Assembly: GCA_001661245.1 (NCBI GenBank)
Contig: KV454011.1
Coordinates: 461,498 to 525,497, forward strand
Length of the DNA: 64,000 nt
Direction: 5' to 3'
DNA from: Pachysolen tannophilus NRRL Y-2460
Lineage: Eukaryota; Ascomycota; Pichiomycetes; Alaninales; Pachysolenaceae
The notes below the pieces were generated by a model. That model had not been told where the DNA came from, searched no databases, and saw nothing but the letters and a program-made list of their open reading frames with translations. This document shows positions 42,090 to 52,080 of this stretch, in pieces. Numbering within the stretch: the first letter of the stretch is position 1; each line of letters begins with the position of its first letter. The position numbers were made by a program, and so were the translations under genes.

Positions 42090-43142
42090 ATGAAATATTA
42101 TCGACAATTTTTGATATTATCAACTATTGTATTAATTATATCTATTGGATTTCAGTATTCAGCAATTAAAAATAAGTTATCGAAAATTTATCAAAAAAAT
42201 AGAATGACTGTTTCTTTAAATTCATTGACTCCAAATTTTACATTATCTTCTGGGAATAAGATTCCAGCTATTGCTTATGGTTCTGGTACTAAATGGCAGC
42301 AGATTAAAAAAGGTAGAGATGAAGATATAAGATATAACACTTTATTGGAAGATTTAGTTGAATCTACATCGCAAGCTTTGAAAAGTGGATTTAGACATTT
42401 GGATACAGCAGAGATCTATACAACACATCCTGAAATTGGTGAAGCTATCAAGAGATCAGGTATTGCAAGAAATGAGATTTTTCTTACTGATAAGTTTGCT
42501 TCTTTTGCAGCACCATTCTTGAGAGAATCTACAGGACCTTATCAATCTTGCCTATATGCATTGGAAGAATTGGATGTTGAATATTTGGATTTATACCTTT
42601 TACATACACCAGAATTGAAAAGAAATATTTCATTAGAAGATGCATGGTTGGAATTAGAAAAATTATTAGATGAAGGTAAAGTTAAAAATATTGGTGTTTC
42701 AAATTTTGACGTTGAACATTTAGAAAAAATCATTCTGATTGGTAAGTATAAACCTGTTGTAAATCAAATTGAATTTAATGCTTATCTACAAGAACAAACT
42801 CCGGGAATCATTGAATTTTGTGGCAAAAATGATATTTTAATTGAAGCATATGCTCCATTAGGTCCATTATTAAAAGGTAGTCCAGGTCCATTGGATAATG
42901 TCTTGGCTGATTTAGCTACAAAATACAACAAGACACAATCTCAAATCTTATTACGTTGGACATATCAGAATGGTATATTACCAGTGACAACATCTTCCAA
43001 AATTGAAAGACTTGTTGATGCTTTAAATATATTCACTTTTGAATTAAATGACAAAGATTTTAAATTAATCACAAAAACCGGTAAAAAAAATTCCAACGTG
43101 ATTTCTTCAAAGAAGCTTACACAAAATATGACGATATCTTAA
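42090..43142 (+). CDS. Aldo-keto reductase (YDL124W-like alpha-keto amide reductase), membrane-anchored form
   Basis: The 350-residue frame from ATG 42090 begins with a signal-anchor segment (FLILSTIVLIISIGFQYSAI) and continues into an AKR barrel. A second ATG at 42204 would give a soluble 312-residue enzyme. Catalytic residues of the family are present: Asp and Tyr in HLDTAEIY, Lys in FLTDKF, His in YLLHTP. The blocks AIAYGSGTKW, NIGVSNFDVEHL, VVNQIEFNAYLQEQTPGI and LPVTTSSK match S. cerevisiae Ydl124w, an NADPH-dependent alpha-keto amide reductase. A uORF stop overlaps the first ATG. A TCATCT-rich microsatellite lies just downstream at 43197-43236. Confidence 0.88.
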   Translation: MKYYRQFLILSTIVLIISIGFQYSAIKNKLSKIYQKNRMTVSLNSLTPNFTLSSGNKIPAIAYGSGTKWQQIKKGRDEDIRYNTLLEDLVESTSQALKSGFRHLDTAEIYTTHPEIGEAIKRSGIARNEIFLTDKFASFAAPFLRESTGPYQSCLYALEELDVEYLDLYLLHTPELKRNISLEDAWLELEKLLDEGKVKNIGVSNFDVEHLEKIILIGKYKPVVNQIEFNAYLQEQTPGIIEFCGKNDILIEAYAPLGPLLKGSPGPLDNVLADLATKYNKTQSQILLRWTYQNGILPVTTSSKIERLVDALNIFTFELNDKDFKLITKTGKKNSNVISSKKLTQNMTIS

Positions 43143-43437
43143 AAAAGAAACTTGACTTATAAAATCAAAAAACAACAAGAATATTGATTAATTGTCATCA
43201 TCTTCATCATCTTCATCATCTTCATCATCATCATTTTATAGAACTTATGATAGGCCAAAAAGTTGTGTAAATAGCGAAAAGGTTTCCCTTTGTGGCGAAT
43301 GTGGTTTAATGATTGCGATCGATGATGACAAATATTTTTTTTTTTAACCTTGAGAGCATTATGGAAATAGTGTTGATCCTTTAATATATATATATATATA
43401 TATATTTAATTTATTTTTTTATTTAATTGATATTGTT

Positions 43438-43977
43438 ATGTCTTTTATATTTCGTAGATTATTCAATTCAACTACAATGGTGTCTGAAGCAACGGTCTCA
43501 AAAGTTCAAGATTTAATTAAGCAACACCCGGTTTTCGTTGCATCGAAAACGTAAGTGTTTTTTTGAGGGTGAGGGTCAATAAATTTAATGATATTCACTT
43601 GTTTTAAGATTATACTAACAGAAGATTATATTTAGATACTGTCCATATTGTTCAGCAACAAAACTGACATTAAAGGAATTTGGTGTTGATGCCTATATTA
43701 TAGAGTTGGATACTAGGGGTATGTAAAAAAAAAAAAAAAAAAAAAATATTTATACTAACATATGGTTGCGTTTTGAAATGTGGATCATTTCATGTTTTGT
43801 TTTGTTTTTTTTTTAGATGATGGAAGTGAAATTCAACTGGCGTTACATCAATTAACAGGTCAAAATACAGTTCCGTTTGTTTTCTTGGGCGGTAAATTTA
43901 TTGGAGGTAATTCGGATTTACAAGCATTGAACAAAAGCGGTAAATTGAAAGATGAATTAAAAGCTCTTAAATTATAG
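43438..43977 (+). CDS. GRX2: Dithiol glutaredoxin (Grx1/Grx2 type), two introns
   Basis: Exons are 43438-43550, 43636-43718 and 43817-43977, giving 118 residues. Donors are GTAAGT and GTATGT, and both introns have TACTAAC branch points. The junctions restore VASKTYCPYC (active-site CPYC at residues 40-43) and ELDTRDDGSEIQ, followed by NTVPFVFLGGKFIGGNSDL. The enzyme reduces glutathione mixed disulfides. The first 13 residues (SFIFRRLFNS) look like a mitochondrial presequence and an internal ATG at 43477 matches the cytosolic start MVSE of yeast Grx. Grx2 of S. cerevisiae is dual-localised by the same device. CTG at 43837 aligns with Ala in S. cerevisiae Grx1 (IQAALYEINGQ). Confidence 0.93.
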
Positions 43978-44447
43978 GTATTTGGAGCCCATGGAGAGTC
44001 TTTTAATTAGTTTGAAGAAATAATATGCTAGTAGCTTGATAGAAAGGTCTTTAAGGCATATAATTTTTTTTAAACTAATATGTTTTAATTATGCTTTTAC
44101 CTATATATATATATATATATTCTAACTTTTTTTTTTATATATCTCTGTGGCTTAAATGTAGATTAAACTCTATCCAACTATCCACTAATTGAGTCCTAAA
44201 AGTTGTTTCTATTTGCTCTTCTTCACTTTAACTTGTTGTCATTATCGTCGTTATCTCTCTCAACAGTGGCATTGTAGAGTCGTTCTCACAAGATCAAAAT
44301 TAGTCAAATTTAGTCAAATTTAGTATGGGGAGATGATAGATAACGAACGGGACCCTTTTTCAATCATGACATAACATTCAAGATAATAATTGAATTGTTA
44401 TTTATAAAAAAAAAACATAAAAAAGTTAAGTTATTTTGATATTGGAG
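43978..44447. other. Intergenic region GRX/LSB5
   Basis: AT-rich promoter sequence with TA repeats near 44103-44120 and a direct repeat of AGTCAAATTT near 44302-44322. No gene is visible. Confidence 0.5.
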
Positions 44448-45785
44448 ATGGGGTTTTTTTCATCTGACCGTCCTTACTCAGCTGTTACAGCTACTATTAA
44501 TAGAATTATTGATAATCATTCTGGTAGAGAAGATGATGGTAGTATGGAATTACAACTTGCAGAATTATTAGAATCTATTCGTTTACAACATTCTGGTCCA
44601 ACTGAAGCAGCAAGAGCAATACGTAAGAAATTGAAACATGGGACTACTAAGCAACAGAGAAGTTCATTGAAGCTTTTAGAGTTGTTAGTGGCAAATGGGA
44701 ATCAAAAATTGACTGAATTATATAACGATACTAGATTATTGGAATGTTTACGCACAAAAGCTGGTGGTGTTAATACAGATCCAAAGATTAGAAAATTAAT
44801 TGTCCTGTACATAGTAGGTTGGCATAGAGAATATAGCCGTGATAAGACTTATCATGGTTTAGCTCATTTGTATGACCAAGTGCATGTTAAGAGCGGTAGA
44901 TCTTCTCAATCTCGATCACAGTCTCAGTCTCAATCGCATCTGCAAAGACATTTAGCAAGAAGGCAATCAAATGTTCCTGACTTTATGAACGATGAAGCAG
45001 ATGAATTTACACCATTTGAAGTAATTGGTAGTGAGCCAAGTGATACAGACACAGACACTGAAACTGAAACTGAAGTTGACAATCACCAAAACGGTAATAA
45101 TGAAAATAGAAGATCAACAGCTCTGAAACAAAAAATGCAAAGAAAGATTAAAACAAATGCTGAAATTGATAGAGAATATGTTATACCGAGAATTAATTAT
45201 GTTAAAGAAAGACCAAAAATTGAAAAAATCATTGCTGATGCTTCATCAAGTTCAATCAGGTTATTAAATACTTTACAAGCTTTAAAACCAGGTGAATTGC
45301 CCTATGAAAATCAGAAATCTGTTACTGAATTTGATTCTTGTAGAGCCATCAGAAGAAGAGTATTACGGTACTTGCAATTGGTTAGTCATGAAGAATTCTT
45401 AGGTCCTTTAATACATGCAAACGAAGAACTAGTGAAAGCATTGAAAATGTATTCTGTATTATCAGAGCCTAGTGATGATGAGGATGAGGATGAGGACGAA
45501 GATGAAGACGAAGAAGAAGATGAAGAAGATAGTATGTCGGCATACACTAGAAGTACTGATGTTACTTATGACGACACATCAGACGAAGAAGATGAATCCG
45601 TTACTCATTCAGTCGAAAATTTGCATCTTTCAAAAAAAGCTCCACCGCCAATTCCACCAAAATCAGCTTCTCTAAGAAGCTCAGGGTCAAAGAATAACTC
45701 ACCTAGACCAATTGCAGTTGAATCGACAGACAATGATCCCTTTGGTGATGGTAATAAAACCGAATTCCCTGCAAAATGGAGTTGA
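44448..45785 (+). CDS. LSB5: Lsb5, VHS/GAT-like endocytic adaptor
   Basis: Lsb5 binds Las17, Sla1 and Arf3 and links actin patches to ubiquitin-dependent trafficking. I start at ATG 44448 because MGFFSSDRPYSAVT matches the S. cerevisiae start. The 445-residue protein has an N-terminal VHS domain (to about 160) with EAARAIRKKLKHG near 58-70 and a GAT-like helical bundle with SCRAIRRRVLRYLQLVSHEEF and IHANEELVKAL near 300-345. An acidic run (DEDEDEDEDEDEEEDEED) and a C-terminal PPPIPPK and DPFGDGNK follow; S. cerevisiae has NPFGD at this place. CTG at 44805 (residue 120) aligns with Ala in S. cerevisiae Lsb5. Confidence 0.92.
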   Translation: MGFFSSDRPYSAVTATINRIIDNHSGREDDGSMELQLAELLESIRLQHSGPTEAARAIRKKLKHGTTKQQRSSLKLLELLVANGNQKLTELYNDTRLLECLRTKAGGVNTDPKIRKLIVLYIVGWHREYSRDKTYHGLAHLYDQVHVKSGRSSQSRSQSQSQSHLQRHLARRQSNVPDFMNDEADEFTPFEVIGSEPSDTDTDTETETEVDNHQNGNNENRRSTALKQKMQRKIKTNAEIDREYVIPRINYVKERPKIEKIIADASSSSIRLLNTLQALKPGELPYENQKSVTEFDSCRAIRRRVLRYLQLVSHEEFLGPLIHANEELVKALKMYSVLSEPSDDEDEDEDEDEDEEEDEEDSMSAYTRSTDVTYDDTSDEEDESVTHSVENLHLSKKAPPPIPPKSASLRSSGSKNNSPRPIAVESTDNDPFGDGNKTEFPAKWS

Positions 45786-46168
45786 TTAATCTTCTCTCTC
45801 TCTTTCTTTTTTTTTTTTTTTTTTCCCCATACATTTGATACTATTTTACTTTACTTCAATAATACAATAATTCCTACTAAATCATATAGAACATACACAA
45901 TGACTTTGCTTGCTTTTGTAGTTATCGTCGTTGTTGTCGCTGATATCTTCCAACTAAAGGAAAGACCGGGCACCTGCTAACTTTTAATTTCCTATTCGGG
46001 AAATATCACCGACTTCTTTTTTTAATTTTTTTACTGTTTTTGGAAATCTTTTTTTTTTTCCAGAAGAATGTCTCATTTTAATATAAAATGAGTTTATATT
46101 GAAGAAGAAGAGTGGTATGGTAATTATATAAATTGCTATTGTTTTCCCAAATTAAATCAAATTAATGA
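45786..46168. promoter_or_regulatory. LSB5-GLO1 intergenic region with overlapping uORF
   Basis: T-tracts after LSB5 (45805-45825) mark its 3' end. Just before GLO1 an ATG at 46165 opens a four-codon uORF (ending TAG 46177-46179) in another frame, which overlaps the first GLO1 ATG at 46169. No gene is otherwise visible. Confidence 0.55.
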
Positions 46169-47212
46169 ATGGTCAGTAGGCTTTTGAGTATCAATTTCAA
46201 TTCACCAAGGAGATTTTTGCTTAATTCAATAAGAACAATGGCTACTATTGATAATTCTTTCAAGACAAATCATACATGTTTGCGTGTTAAAGATCCTCAG
46301 ATTTCAACCAAATTTTATGAGGATAATTTTGGTTTAAAGATTTATAGAACTTTCCCATTTCCTCAATTCAATTTTTCATTGTATATGTTATGTTATAATA
46401 ATCCAAGTTCTCCTTATTATAACAACATGTGGGCTGATAGGGAAGGTATCTTGGAATTGACACATAATTATGGGACTGAATCTGATCCGAATTATACAAT
46501 TAATAATGGTAATGTTGAACCACATAGAGGTTTTGGACATATTTGTTTTTCAGTTGACAATATTGAAGAAGCTTGTAATAGGTTAGAGAAAAATGGTGTC
46601 AAATTTCAGAAGAAATTGACTGATGGAAGACAAAAAGATATTGCATTTGCTCTTGATCCAGATGGATATTGGATTGAATTAATTGAGCATGGTATTAATA
46701 AAAACATTGGTAAAACCGATTTAACAACTTATAGATTGAATCATACTATGATTAGAGTTAAGGATCCAAAGAAATCTTTACAATTTTATAAAGATGTCTT
46801 GGGAATGAAATTATTTTCTACACGTGTACATGAAGGTGCTAAATTTACTTTATATTTCTTGGGTTATGATCATGATTCAAATTTTGTTGAAAATGAAGAA
46901 AGTAAAGTGAATCAGGCAAAGAGACAAAGTGTTTTAGAATTGACTCATAATTGGGGTACTGAATCAGATCCAAATTTTAAAGGTTATCATAATGGTAACC
47001 TGCAACCACAAGGTTATGGTCATATTTGTATTAGTATGCAAAATGCTGAGAAATTTTGTAACGAAATTGAAGAGAAATTCGGTGATGAATTGAACTGGAG
47101 TGTCAAGTTTAACAAAGGTGGTTTAAAGAACTTGGCTTTTATTAAAGATCCGGATGGATATTCAATTGAAATCATTCCTTCATGGATATTTGATGGTGAA
47201 AACAAATCTTAA
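46169..47212 (+). CDS. GLO1: Glyoxalase I, two-domain monomeric form
   Basis: Glyoxalase I converts the methylglyoxal-glutathione hemithioacetal to S-lactoylglutathione. The 347-residue protein has two glyoxalase repeats, near 30-185 and 188-335, each with the pattern HTxxRVKDP, LELTHNxGTESDPN and GxGHICxS, as in S. cerevisiae Glo1 (326 residues). Metal-binding His and Glu of both domains are present in these motifs. The first 23 residues are Arg/Ser-rich (RRFLLNSIRT) and look like a mitochondrial presequence; an internal ATG at 46238 gives the usual cytosolic start. CTG at 47000 lies at a position after GN where homologues have Ser, Thr, Lys or Ala. The gene is convergent with MXR2, 62 bp apart. 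Confidence 0.94.
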   Translation: MVSRLLSINFNSPRRFLLNSIRTMATIDNSFKTNHTCLRVKDPQISTKFYEDNFGLKIYRTFPFPQFNFSLYMLCYNNPSSPYYNNMWADREGILELTHNYGTESDPNYTINNGNVEPHRGFGHICFSVDNIEEACNRLEKNGVKFQKKLTDGRQKDIAFALDPDGYWIELIEHGINKNIGKTDLTTYRLNHTMIRVKDPKKSLQFYKDVLGMKLFSTRVHEGAKFTLYFLGYDHDSNFVENEESKVNQAKRQSVLELTHNWGTESDPNFKGYHNGNLQPQGYGHICISMQNAEKFCNEIEEKFGDELNWSVKFNKGGLKNLAFIKDPDGYSIEIIPSWIFDGENKS

Positions 47213-47274
47213 AAAAAGAGAAAAAAATTTACAATTACTTTGTTGTTGTAAGTTTGTGTTATTTATTATATACT

Positions 47275-47802
47275 TTATTTTTTATCTTGACTTTGAAATT
47301 TTAAACTAATACTATTAACACAATGTCTTTCGTCAGTAGGAGTATCAAAACCTTCCCCTTTGAAAACGTGTCCCAAATGTGATCCACATTTGGAGCATTC
47401 AATCTCAATTCTTTGCATTCCAAATGAATTATCCTCTTTGGAATTGATGGCCCCAGGTATAGCATCAAAAAATGCAGGCCAGCCGCAATGAGCATTAAAT
47501 TTTGTAGAAGAACGATATAACGGCTGATCACATCCCAGACAATGATAAGTCCCATCATCATAAAGACTTGTATATTTCCCCATAAATGCCCTCTCTGTTC
47601 CCTTTTCCCTCAATACGTAATATTCTTCTGGTGAAAGCTTAGCTTTCCATTCTGATTCACTTGTTGGAATCTTTGATGATGATGACATCTTGCGAAATTG
47701 TCTTTTTGTTTCTCTTGTTGTTCCTCTTGTTGATACAGTTAATATACCTCCTAATTTCAATGAATTTACCAGTCTTGTCGAAATCAACAATGAACGATTC
47801 AT
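47275..47802 (-). CDS. MXR2: Methionine-R-sulfoxide reductase (MsrB)
   Basis: MsrB reduces methionine-R-sulfoxide in proteins. The 175-residue protein from ATG 47802 has two zinc CXXC pairs (C..C before DQPLYRS near 88-91, CSKCGSHLGH near 137-146), HCGWPAFFDAIPGA near 106-119 and the catalytic Cys in ERHCVNSISL near 160-169. The first 35 residues form a basic presequence (LLISTRLVNSLKLGG), and a second ATG near residue 39 starts a cytosol-type protein; S. cerevisiae Mxr2 is mitochondrial. CTG at 47536-47538 encodes the residue between the two zinc cysteines that is usually Ala in this family. Confidence 0.93.
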   Translation of the reverse strand: MNRSLLISTRLVNSLKLGGILTVSTRGTTRETKRQFRKMSSSSKIPTSESEWKAKLSPEEYYVLREKGTERAFMGKYTSLYDDGTYHCLGCDQPLYRSSTKFNAHCGWPAFFDAIPGAINSKEDNSFGMQRIEIECSKCGSHLGHVFKGEGFDTPTDERHCVNSISLKFQSQDKK

Positions 47803-48058
47803 ACCTTTCAATAAAGAGAACCCATTAATAAAGTATTATTATTATTAAACAAACACTTTTAATTGCTCTCTCTCTCTTTTAAAAGTAATTTCTTCTTAGT
47901 ATAAAATCAAACGCACGACTAGGCCAAAAAAAAAAGAAATTGGAAAATTATCAATTTCAAAATGAAGAAAAATTGAATCAAAAATCAATTAGAATAATAT
48001 TTATATCTTTTTAATTAAAGGAAAAATAAATAAAGTAGAGTCAACAAACTGGAAGGAA

Positions 48059-48618
48059 ATGTTTGGGTTGGGAGACAAATCGTCGCTGAGCCAGCAACAG
48101 AATGGTATTGATGATGATGGAGGTTTAAAAGATGTTATAGATATCTTTCAGGATGCTGCTAAAGATGATGAAGCTGAAAAAATTCGACTTTTAAAGAGAG
48201 ATCGAAAATCAAAACAGATTGAAGATTCTTCTTTGGATAAGTTCCCAGTAAGTATAATATAATGGTTTTCCAAAATTACTTCAAATGGAGTTTTTGCTAA
48301 CTTTTATGGGGTTTCAAATTTTTTTTTTTTTTTTTTTTCTTTGCCTTTACCTTCATATAGAAAGAAATGTCTTGTCTCACAGCGATGGATGAGCTTTTAC
48401 AATGTTTTTCTCTGGGAGGACAGTTAAGAAATTACTATAGATATGGTGATTTTAGTCTCTGTGAAAGACATTATGACAAATTAAAATTTTGTATGAAGGT
48501 TAATCTTTTACCTTCTGAAAGTGAAAAGGAATACAAGATTGCAAATTATTATAAAGAGAGATTGATCAAGGATAGTAAGAAGGGAAGTAGTGAAGACATT
48601 TGGGATGCTAGAGAATAA
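48059..48618 (+). CDS. DUF3128, twin-CX9C protein (Emi1-like), one intron
   Basis: Exon 1 is 48059-48247 and exon 2 is 48361-48618, giving 148 residues. The donor is GTAAGT, the branch TGCTAAC and the acceptor ATAG. The joined frame reads DKFPKEMSCLTAMDELLQC. Two CX9C pairs (C68-C78 and the pair ending KLKFCM) flank the conserved GGQLRNYYRYGD block, which identifies the DUF3128 family with S. cerevisiae Emi1. Twin CX9C proteins are usually imported into the mitochondrial intermembrane space by Mia40. Emi1 was found as a factor for early meiotic induction. The gene is divergent from MXR2 with about 256 bp between starts. Confidence 0.82.
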
Positions 48619-49078
48619 TTTAAACGCAATATAGATAGTATTGGATAAAAAACTTCATTTTGGAATTTGTACATAGAAATAAATCAAGATAATTCAAAAA
48701 GTTATTAATTAATTTAAATAGCTCAAAACGACAGAATTGAGTAACGCATTTGAAATCATTATAAATGGTAATACTTTAAAAAAGAATATTCAAAACTAAA
48801 CTAAAAGAATAGAAAAGAAAAAGAAAATAAAAATAAACAAAATGGCAATCTTTAACAGAGATTGAAAACTATAACACATAAAAATAAATATATAGGCTTA
48901 TTTAATAAAAGATTAGACAGTAACATTAAACATCAGTAAACCAACAAACAAACAAACAAAACAAACAACGATGGTAAAAAGAATTAAGAATTAAGAATAA
49001 TAGTAATGATAACTAAAAATAAAAAAAAAAAAAAGATAAAATTTGGTTTCTCTCTTTCTCTCTCTTTTTTTTTTTCTT
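48619..49078. other. Convergent intergenic region DUF3128 gene / MFS transporter
   Basis: A-rich sequence with many AAAC and AACAA units near 48940-48970 and a poly(A)-poly(CT) boundary near 49020-49080. I see no gene. Confidence 0.5.
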
Positions 49079-50638
49079 TTAAAACTTACGAGCCAACTTG
49101 GATTTGCTTCTGATTTTAGGACCCATAAAGTAAAGTAAATAAATCAATGCAACAATACCCAAACTAATAAAGGCCAAAGTAGCAAAACCCCATGTAGTTG
49201 ACATATTGTCAAACATGGCAACACCAGCATGGGCCAATGCTGCAGCAATGGCAAAAGATGGGATAGTAAAAGCAGCAATGGCAGAACCAGTAACATCTGG
49301 GTAAGAATCAGTGATATAGTTCAACATTGCTAACCATAACAATGGATCACTGAAACCTAATAAAGCACCTGCAACAATACATGACCAGTAATTAACTGAA
49401 CCATCTGAAGTAAATGCAAACCAGAATAATGAGATTGGGAACCCCCAAACAGTAACCAAGGAAGTAATGAAACGGTATTCAGGTTGACCAACACCTCCAT
49501 TCTTTGCCTTAGCTCTCTTATAGAAATAAGTTTGTACTGGAACAAAACAAAACATTATAACGACACCAACGACAAAATTCAAGTAAGTCAAGTCTGCACC
49601 AACATAAGATAATCCATTGTTGTAAACAAAGACGCTGAAAACACCATCCAAGTATAAGAACAATAAACCATAAGCAAACCCATTATATAAACCTAAAAAT
49701 AAAACTACTGGTTCTGTGACTAAAATTTTTAAAGCCATAATAAATACAAAAGAAATTTCTTGGAAAACATTTGCTTCAACCTTAACAACTGCTTCTGGGT
49801 CTTCACCTTCTTTTTTCAATTCTCTTGAAATAACAACTCTTGGTAATGTTTCTGGAAGGAAACACAAGATAATTGCAAAGAATCCAGCAAAGATAACATT
49901 AATCCAGAAAATCCAAGGTAATCCCATATGTTCATTATCACCAATCCATTCACCAATTGGAGAACCAATAGAAGGACCAACATTTGCAGACATAACAAAG
50001 ATGGCCATTGGTTGTGAAGCAGAATCAGAATTAACAAACAAGTCACCAATAGTACCTGCAACATTGGACAATGCAGTTGAACCTGCAGCACCAGCCATAA
50101 ACATAAAGATTGCAAGCATAGCCATATTTCTTGGAAGAGCACAACCAATATTAATTAACAAGTAAAAAATCATTGAACCAACATAAACCCATTTTCTTCC
50201 TGAAACATCAGATAATGGACCAAGAAAAGCTGGACCTACAGCGGTACCAAGAATAAACATAGATTGTCCTAAAGTAGCAACTTGAGCACCAACATTAAAC
50301 TTCTCTTCAACAATCCATTCAACACCAACATATGTAGTTGAAGTTAAAGTAACAAAAACTTGTAACATACAATAAACCACTACAATTCCATATTTTTGCC
50401 ATACAGGCCAATGATATGGATGATGAGGATTATCAATAGACATATCTACACCAAGCAGACCAAGATCTCCAGTTTGTAATGCATCTGTCAAAGAAACTGT
50501 AGCTGTTAAATGGTTCTCAAGACCATTGTTGGTCAATGGTTTTTCTTCTTCATCAACTGATTGAAAAGTTTCAGACTTCACCTTAGCTTCATCAGAACTT
50601 GTATCCGAAACGGCACGGTCCGTACCAATATGCGACAT
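49079..50638 (-). CDS. MFS transporter, DHA1 drug:H+ antiporter family
   Basis: I start at ATG 50638 (SHIGTDRAVSD); the frame extends upstream without conserved sequence. The 519-residue protein has a hydrophilic, acidic N-terminus of about 75 residues and 12 predicted membrane helices. It carries the DHA1 motif A GPLSDVSGRKWVYVGS near 146-161 and NPHHPYHWPVWQKYG before helix 1, as in the Flr1/Mdr1/Tpo group. Substrates of this group include azoles, cycloheximide, polyamines and other drugs, and cannot be told here. It has a 1.4-kb upstream region with a perfect PDRE. Only one CTG is used, near the N-terminus. Confidence 0.85.
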   Translation of the reverse strand: MSHIGTDRAVSDTSSDEAKVKSETFQSVDEEEKPLTNNGLENHLTATVSLTDALQTGDLGLLGVDMSIDNPHHPYHWPVWQKYGIVVVYCMLQVFVTLTSTTYVGVEWIVEEKFNVGAQVATLGQSMFILGTAVGPAFLGPLSDVSGRKWVYVGSMIFYLLINIGCALPRNMAMLAIFMFMAGAAGSTALSNVAGTIGDLFVNSDSASQPMAIFVMSANVGPSIGSPIGEWIGDNEHMGLPWIFWINVIFAGFFAIILCFLPETLPRVVISRELKKEGEDPEAVVKVEANVFQEISFVFIMALKILVTEPVVLFLGLYNGFAYGLLFLYLDGVFSVFVYNNGLSYVGADLTYLNFVVGVVIMFCFVPVQTYFYKRAKAKNGGVGQPEYRFITSLVTVWGFPISLFWFAFTSDGSVNYWSCIVAGALLGFSDPLLWLAMLNYITDSYPDVTGSAIAAFTIPSFAIAAALAHAGVAMFDNMSTTWGFATLAFISLGIVALIYLLYFMGPKIRSKSKLARKF

Positions 50639-51307
50639 TATCAATAGTACCCTATTTGAAAAATTAACTACAACTTCTCTAAACAAGAATATCAATATAT
50701 ATATATACAAAGATATATCTTATTCAGTTGCTGAGTATGTGATATGATAATAGAAAAAAAAATTTTCTTTTTTTTTTTTTTTAACTTATCAATCACCCTT
50801 ATATATATATATATGTATACATTATACATATACATAATATTTCAAGGAAAAAATTTTTTCCAAAGGTATTAATATACAAGTCAAGATAAGTACCGAAGAG
50901 ATAAAGAAGTCAAAATAAAAAAAGAAATAAAAAAAAAAAAAAAACGGACGTCCAAATAGTTAAAACTTTGTTCATGTAAACTCTTTAGTACCAAAGTACC
51001 AAAGTAACAACTTATTAATCCCAAATTGTACAGTTTGTACTATTAATTCAATGTCTCGTCTGCTGTTACCATAAGTAGAGCCCAGGAAATTCGCTAATCT
51101 AATTCCGCATATTATGTCCGTTTAATCAAATTTTCGGGTATTTCCAACTAAAAGTTTCGCGCGTTGCAGATTGAAAACATACTTTTTTTTTACAGTTTAC
51201 GGATGTGCTTTAATCTTTTTTTTTTCTTTTTTTGCTTTTTTCTTTTCTTTTTACTATTTTTTTGGTCATTTGCATTTGCATTCGCGAAACCCTTTAAACG
51301 ATTATTA

Positions 51308-51328
51308 GACTTGAGACTTGAGACTTGA
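51308..51328 (+). repeat. Triple GACTTGA tandem repeat
   Basis: GACTTGA occurs three times in direct tandem, followed by GTGAGACTCGG. It lies about 670 bp upstream of the MFS transporter start. Confidence 0.6.
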
Positions 51329-51780
51329 GTGAGACTCGGAGGTATAGTATATAAAAAAAAATTGAACTATTAACTGTTAACTATTATTGTTAATCTATTG
51401 AAAATCATGAAATTAATTGAATCATAACTTGAACATATAAAATAAAATACAATTTTTTTTTTTTTTTTTTTCGAGGGTGATGCTGCAAACTGTTATCTTT
51501 GCGCCGTTACTTTTTTCTTTTTTCTTTTTTTTTTAAAAAAAAAAAAAAGAAAAAGCTGAATTAAACGCTCTTCCCCATTTAACCCGCTCTCCTCATTTGT
51601 TGCTTATTCGTTGCTTGCAGCTTTTAGTAATGCGATACTCATCTTTTTCTCTTTTTCTCTCTTTTTTTTATTTTTTTTAGAGTTAGAAATAGAAGATGCA
51701 TATTCTGTGCGCTAAGATTGGATGTAGAAAAATATAATAAAGGAAGAAGTCAAAAAAAAAATATGATAAATTTGAACGGT

Positions 51781-51788
51781 TCCGCGGA
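51781..51788. promoter_or_regulatory. Pleiotropic drug response element TCCGCGGA
   Basis: TCCGCGGA is the palindromic PDRE bound by Pdr1/Pdr3-type Zn2Cys6 activators. It lies 1143 bp upstream of the MFS transporter ATG with no gene in between. GC-rich 8-mers of this kind are unlikely by chance in such AT-rich DNA. Confidence 0.55.
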
Positions 51789-52080
51789 TCTCGCGCTCCT
51801 TTTTCTGTGTTTTTCTCTGTATTTCTCTGTTTTTCTTTGTTTTTTTGTTTTTGATAAGTGTGTCACTACCCGTTATCAGTACGGAACTAATTCAGTTATC
51901 AATATGTTTAACTTGTCTAGCCTAAGTACCATCTACTGTATATACCAGTCAATTTGATCTTGTCCTTCCTCGGTAAGTCAGAAAGCGATAACGGACAACT
52001 CCAAAATTCTCAAAAAGAGAAAAAATAAAAAAAATAAAAACTGATTACGTTTTCAGGTGTTTTTTTTTTTAAAAAAAAAA

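Larger units (their letters stand above)
50639..52080. other. Long promoter region of the MFS transporter
   Basis: Between the MFS start and the 3' end of the PXMP4-like gene, both on the minus strand. It holds TA repeats near 50695-50705 and 50800-50815, a triple GACTTGA repeat at 51308-51328, a PDRE at 51781-51788 and long poly(T)/poly(A) runs near 51450-51550. The open frame at 51718-51957 is not conserved. Confidence 0.55.

Noticed and set aside
51718-51957. 79-residue frame upstream of the MFS transporter
   Set aside because: TTG/TTT-rich hydrophobic low complexity with no good start context; it overlaps the PDRE region.
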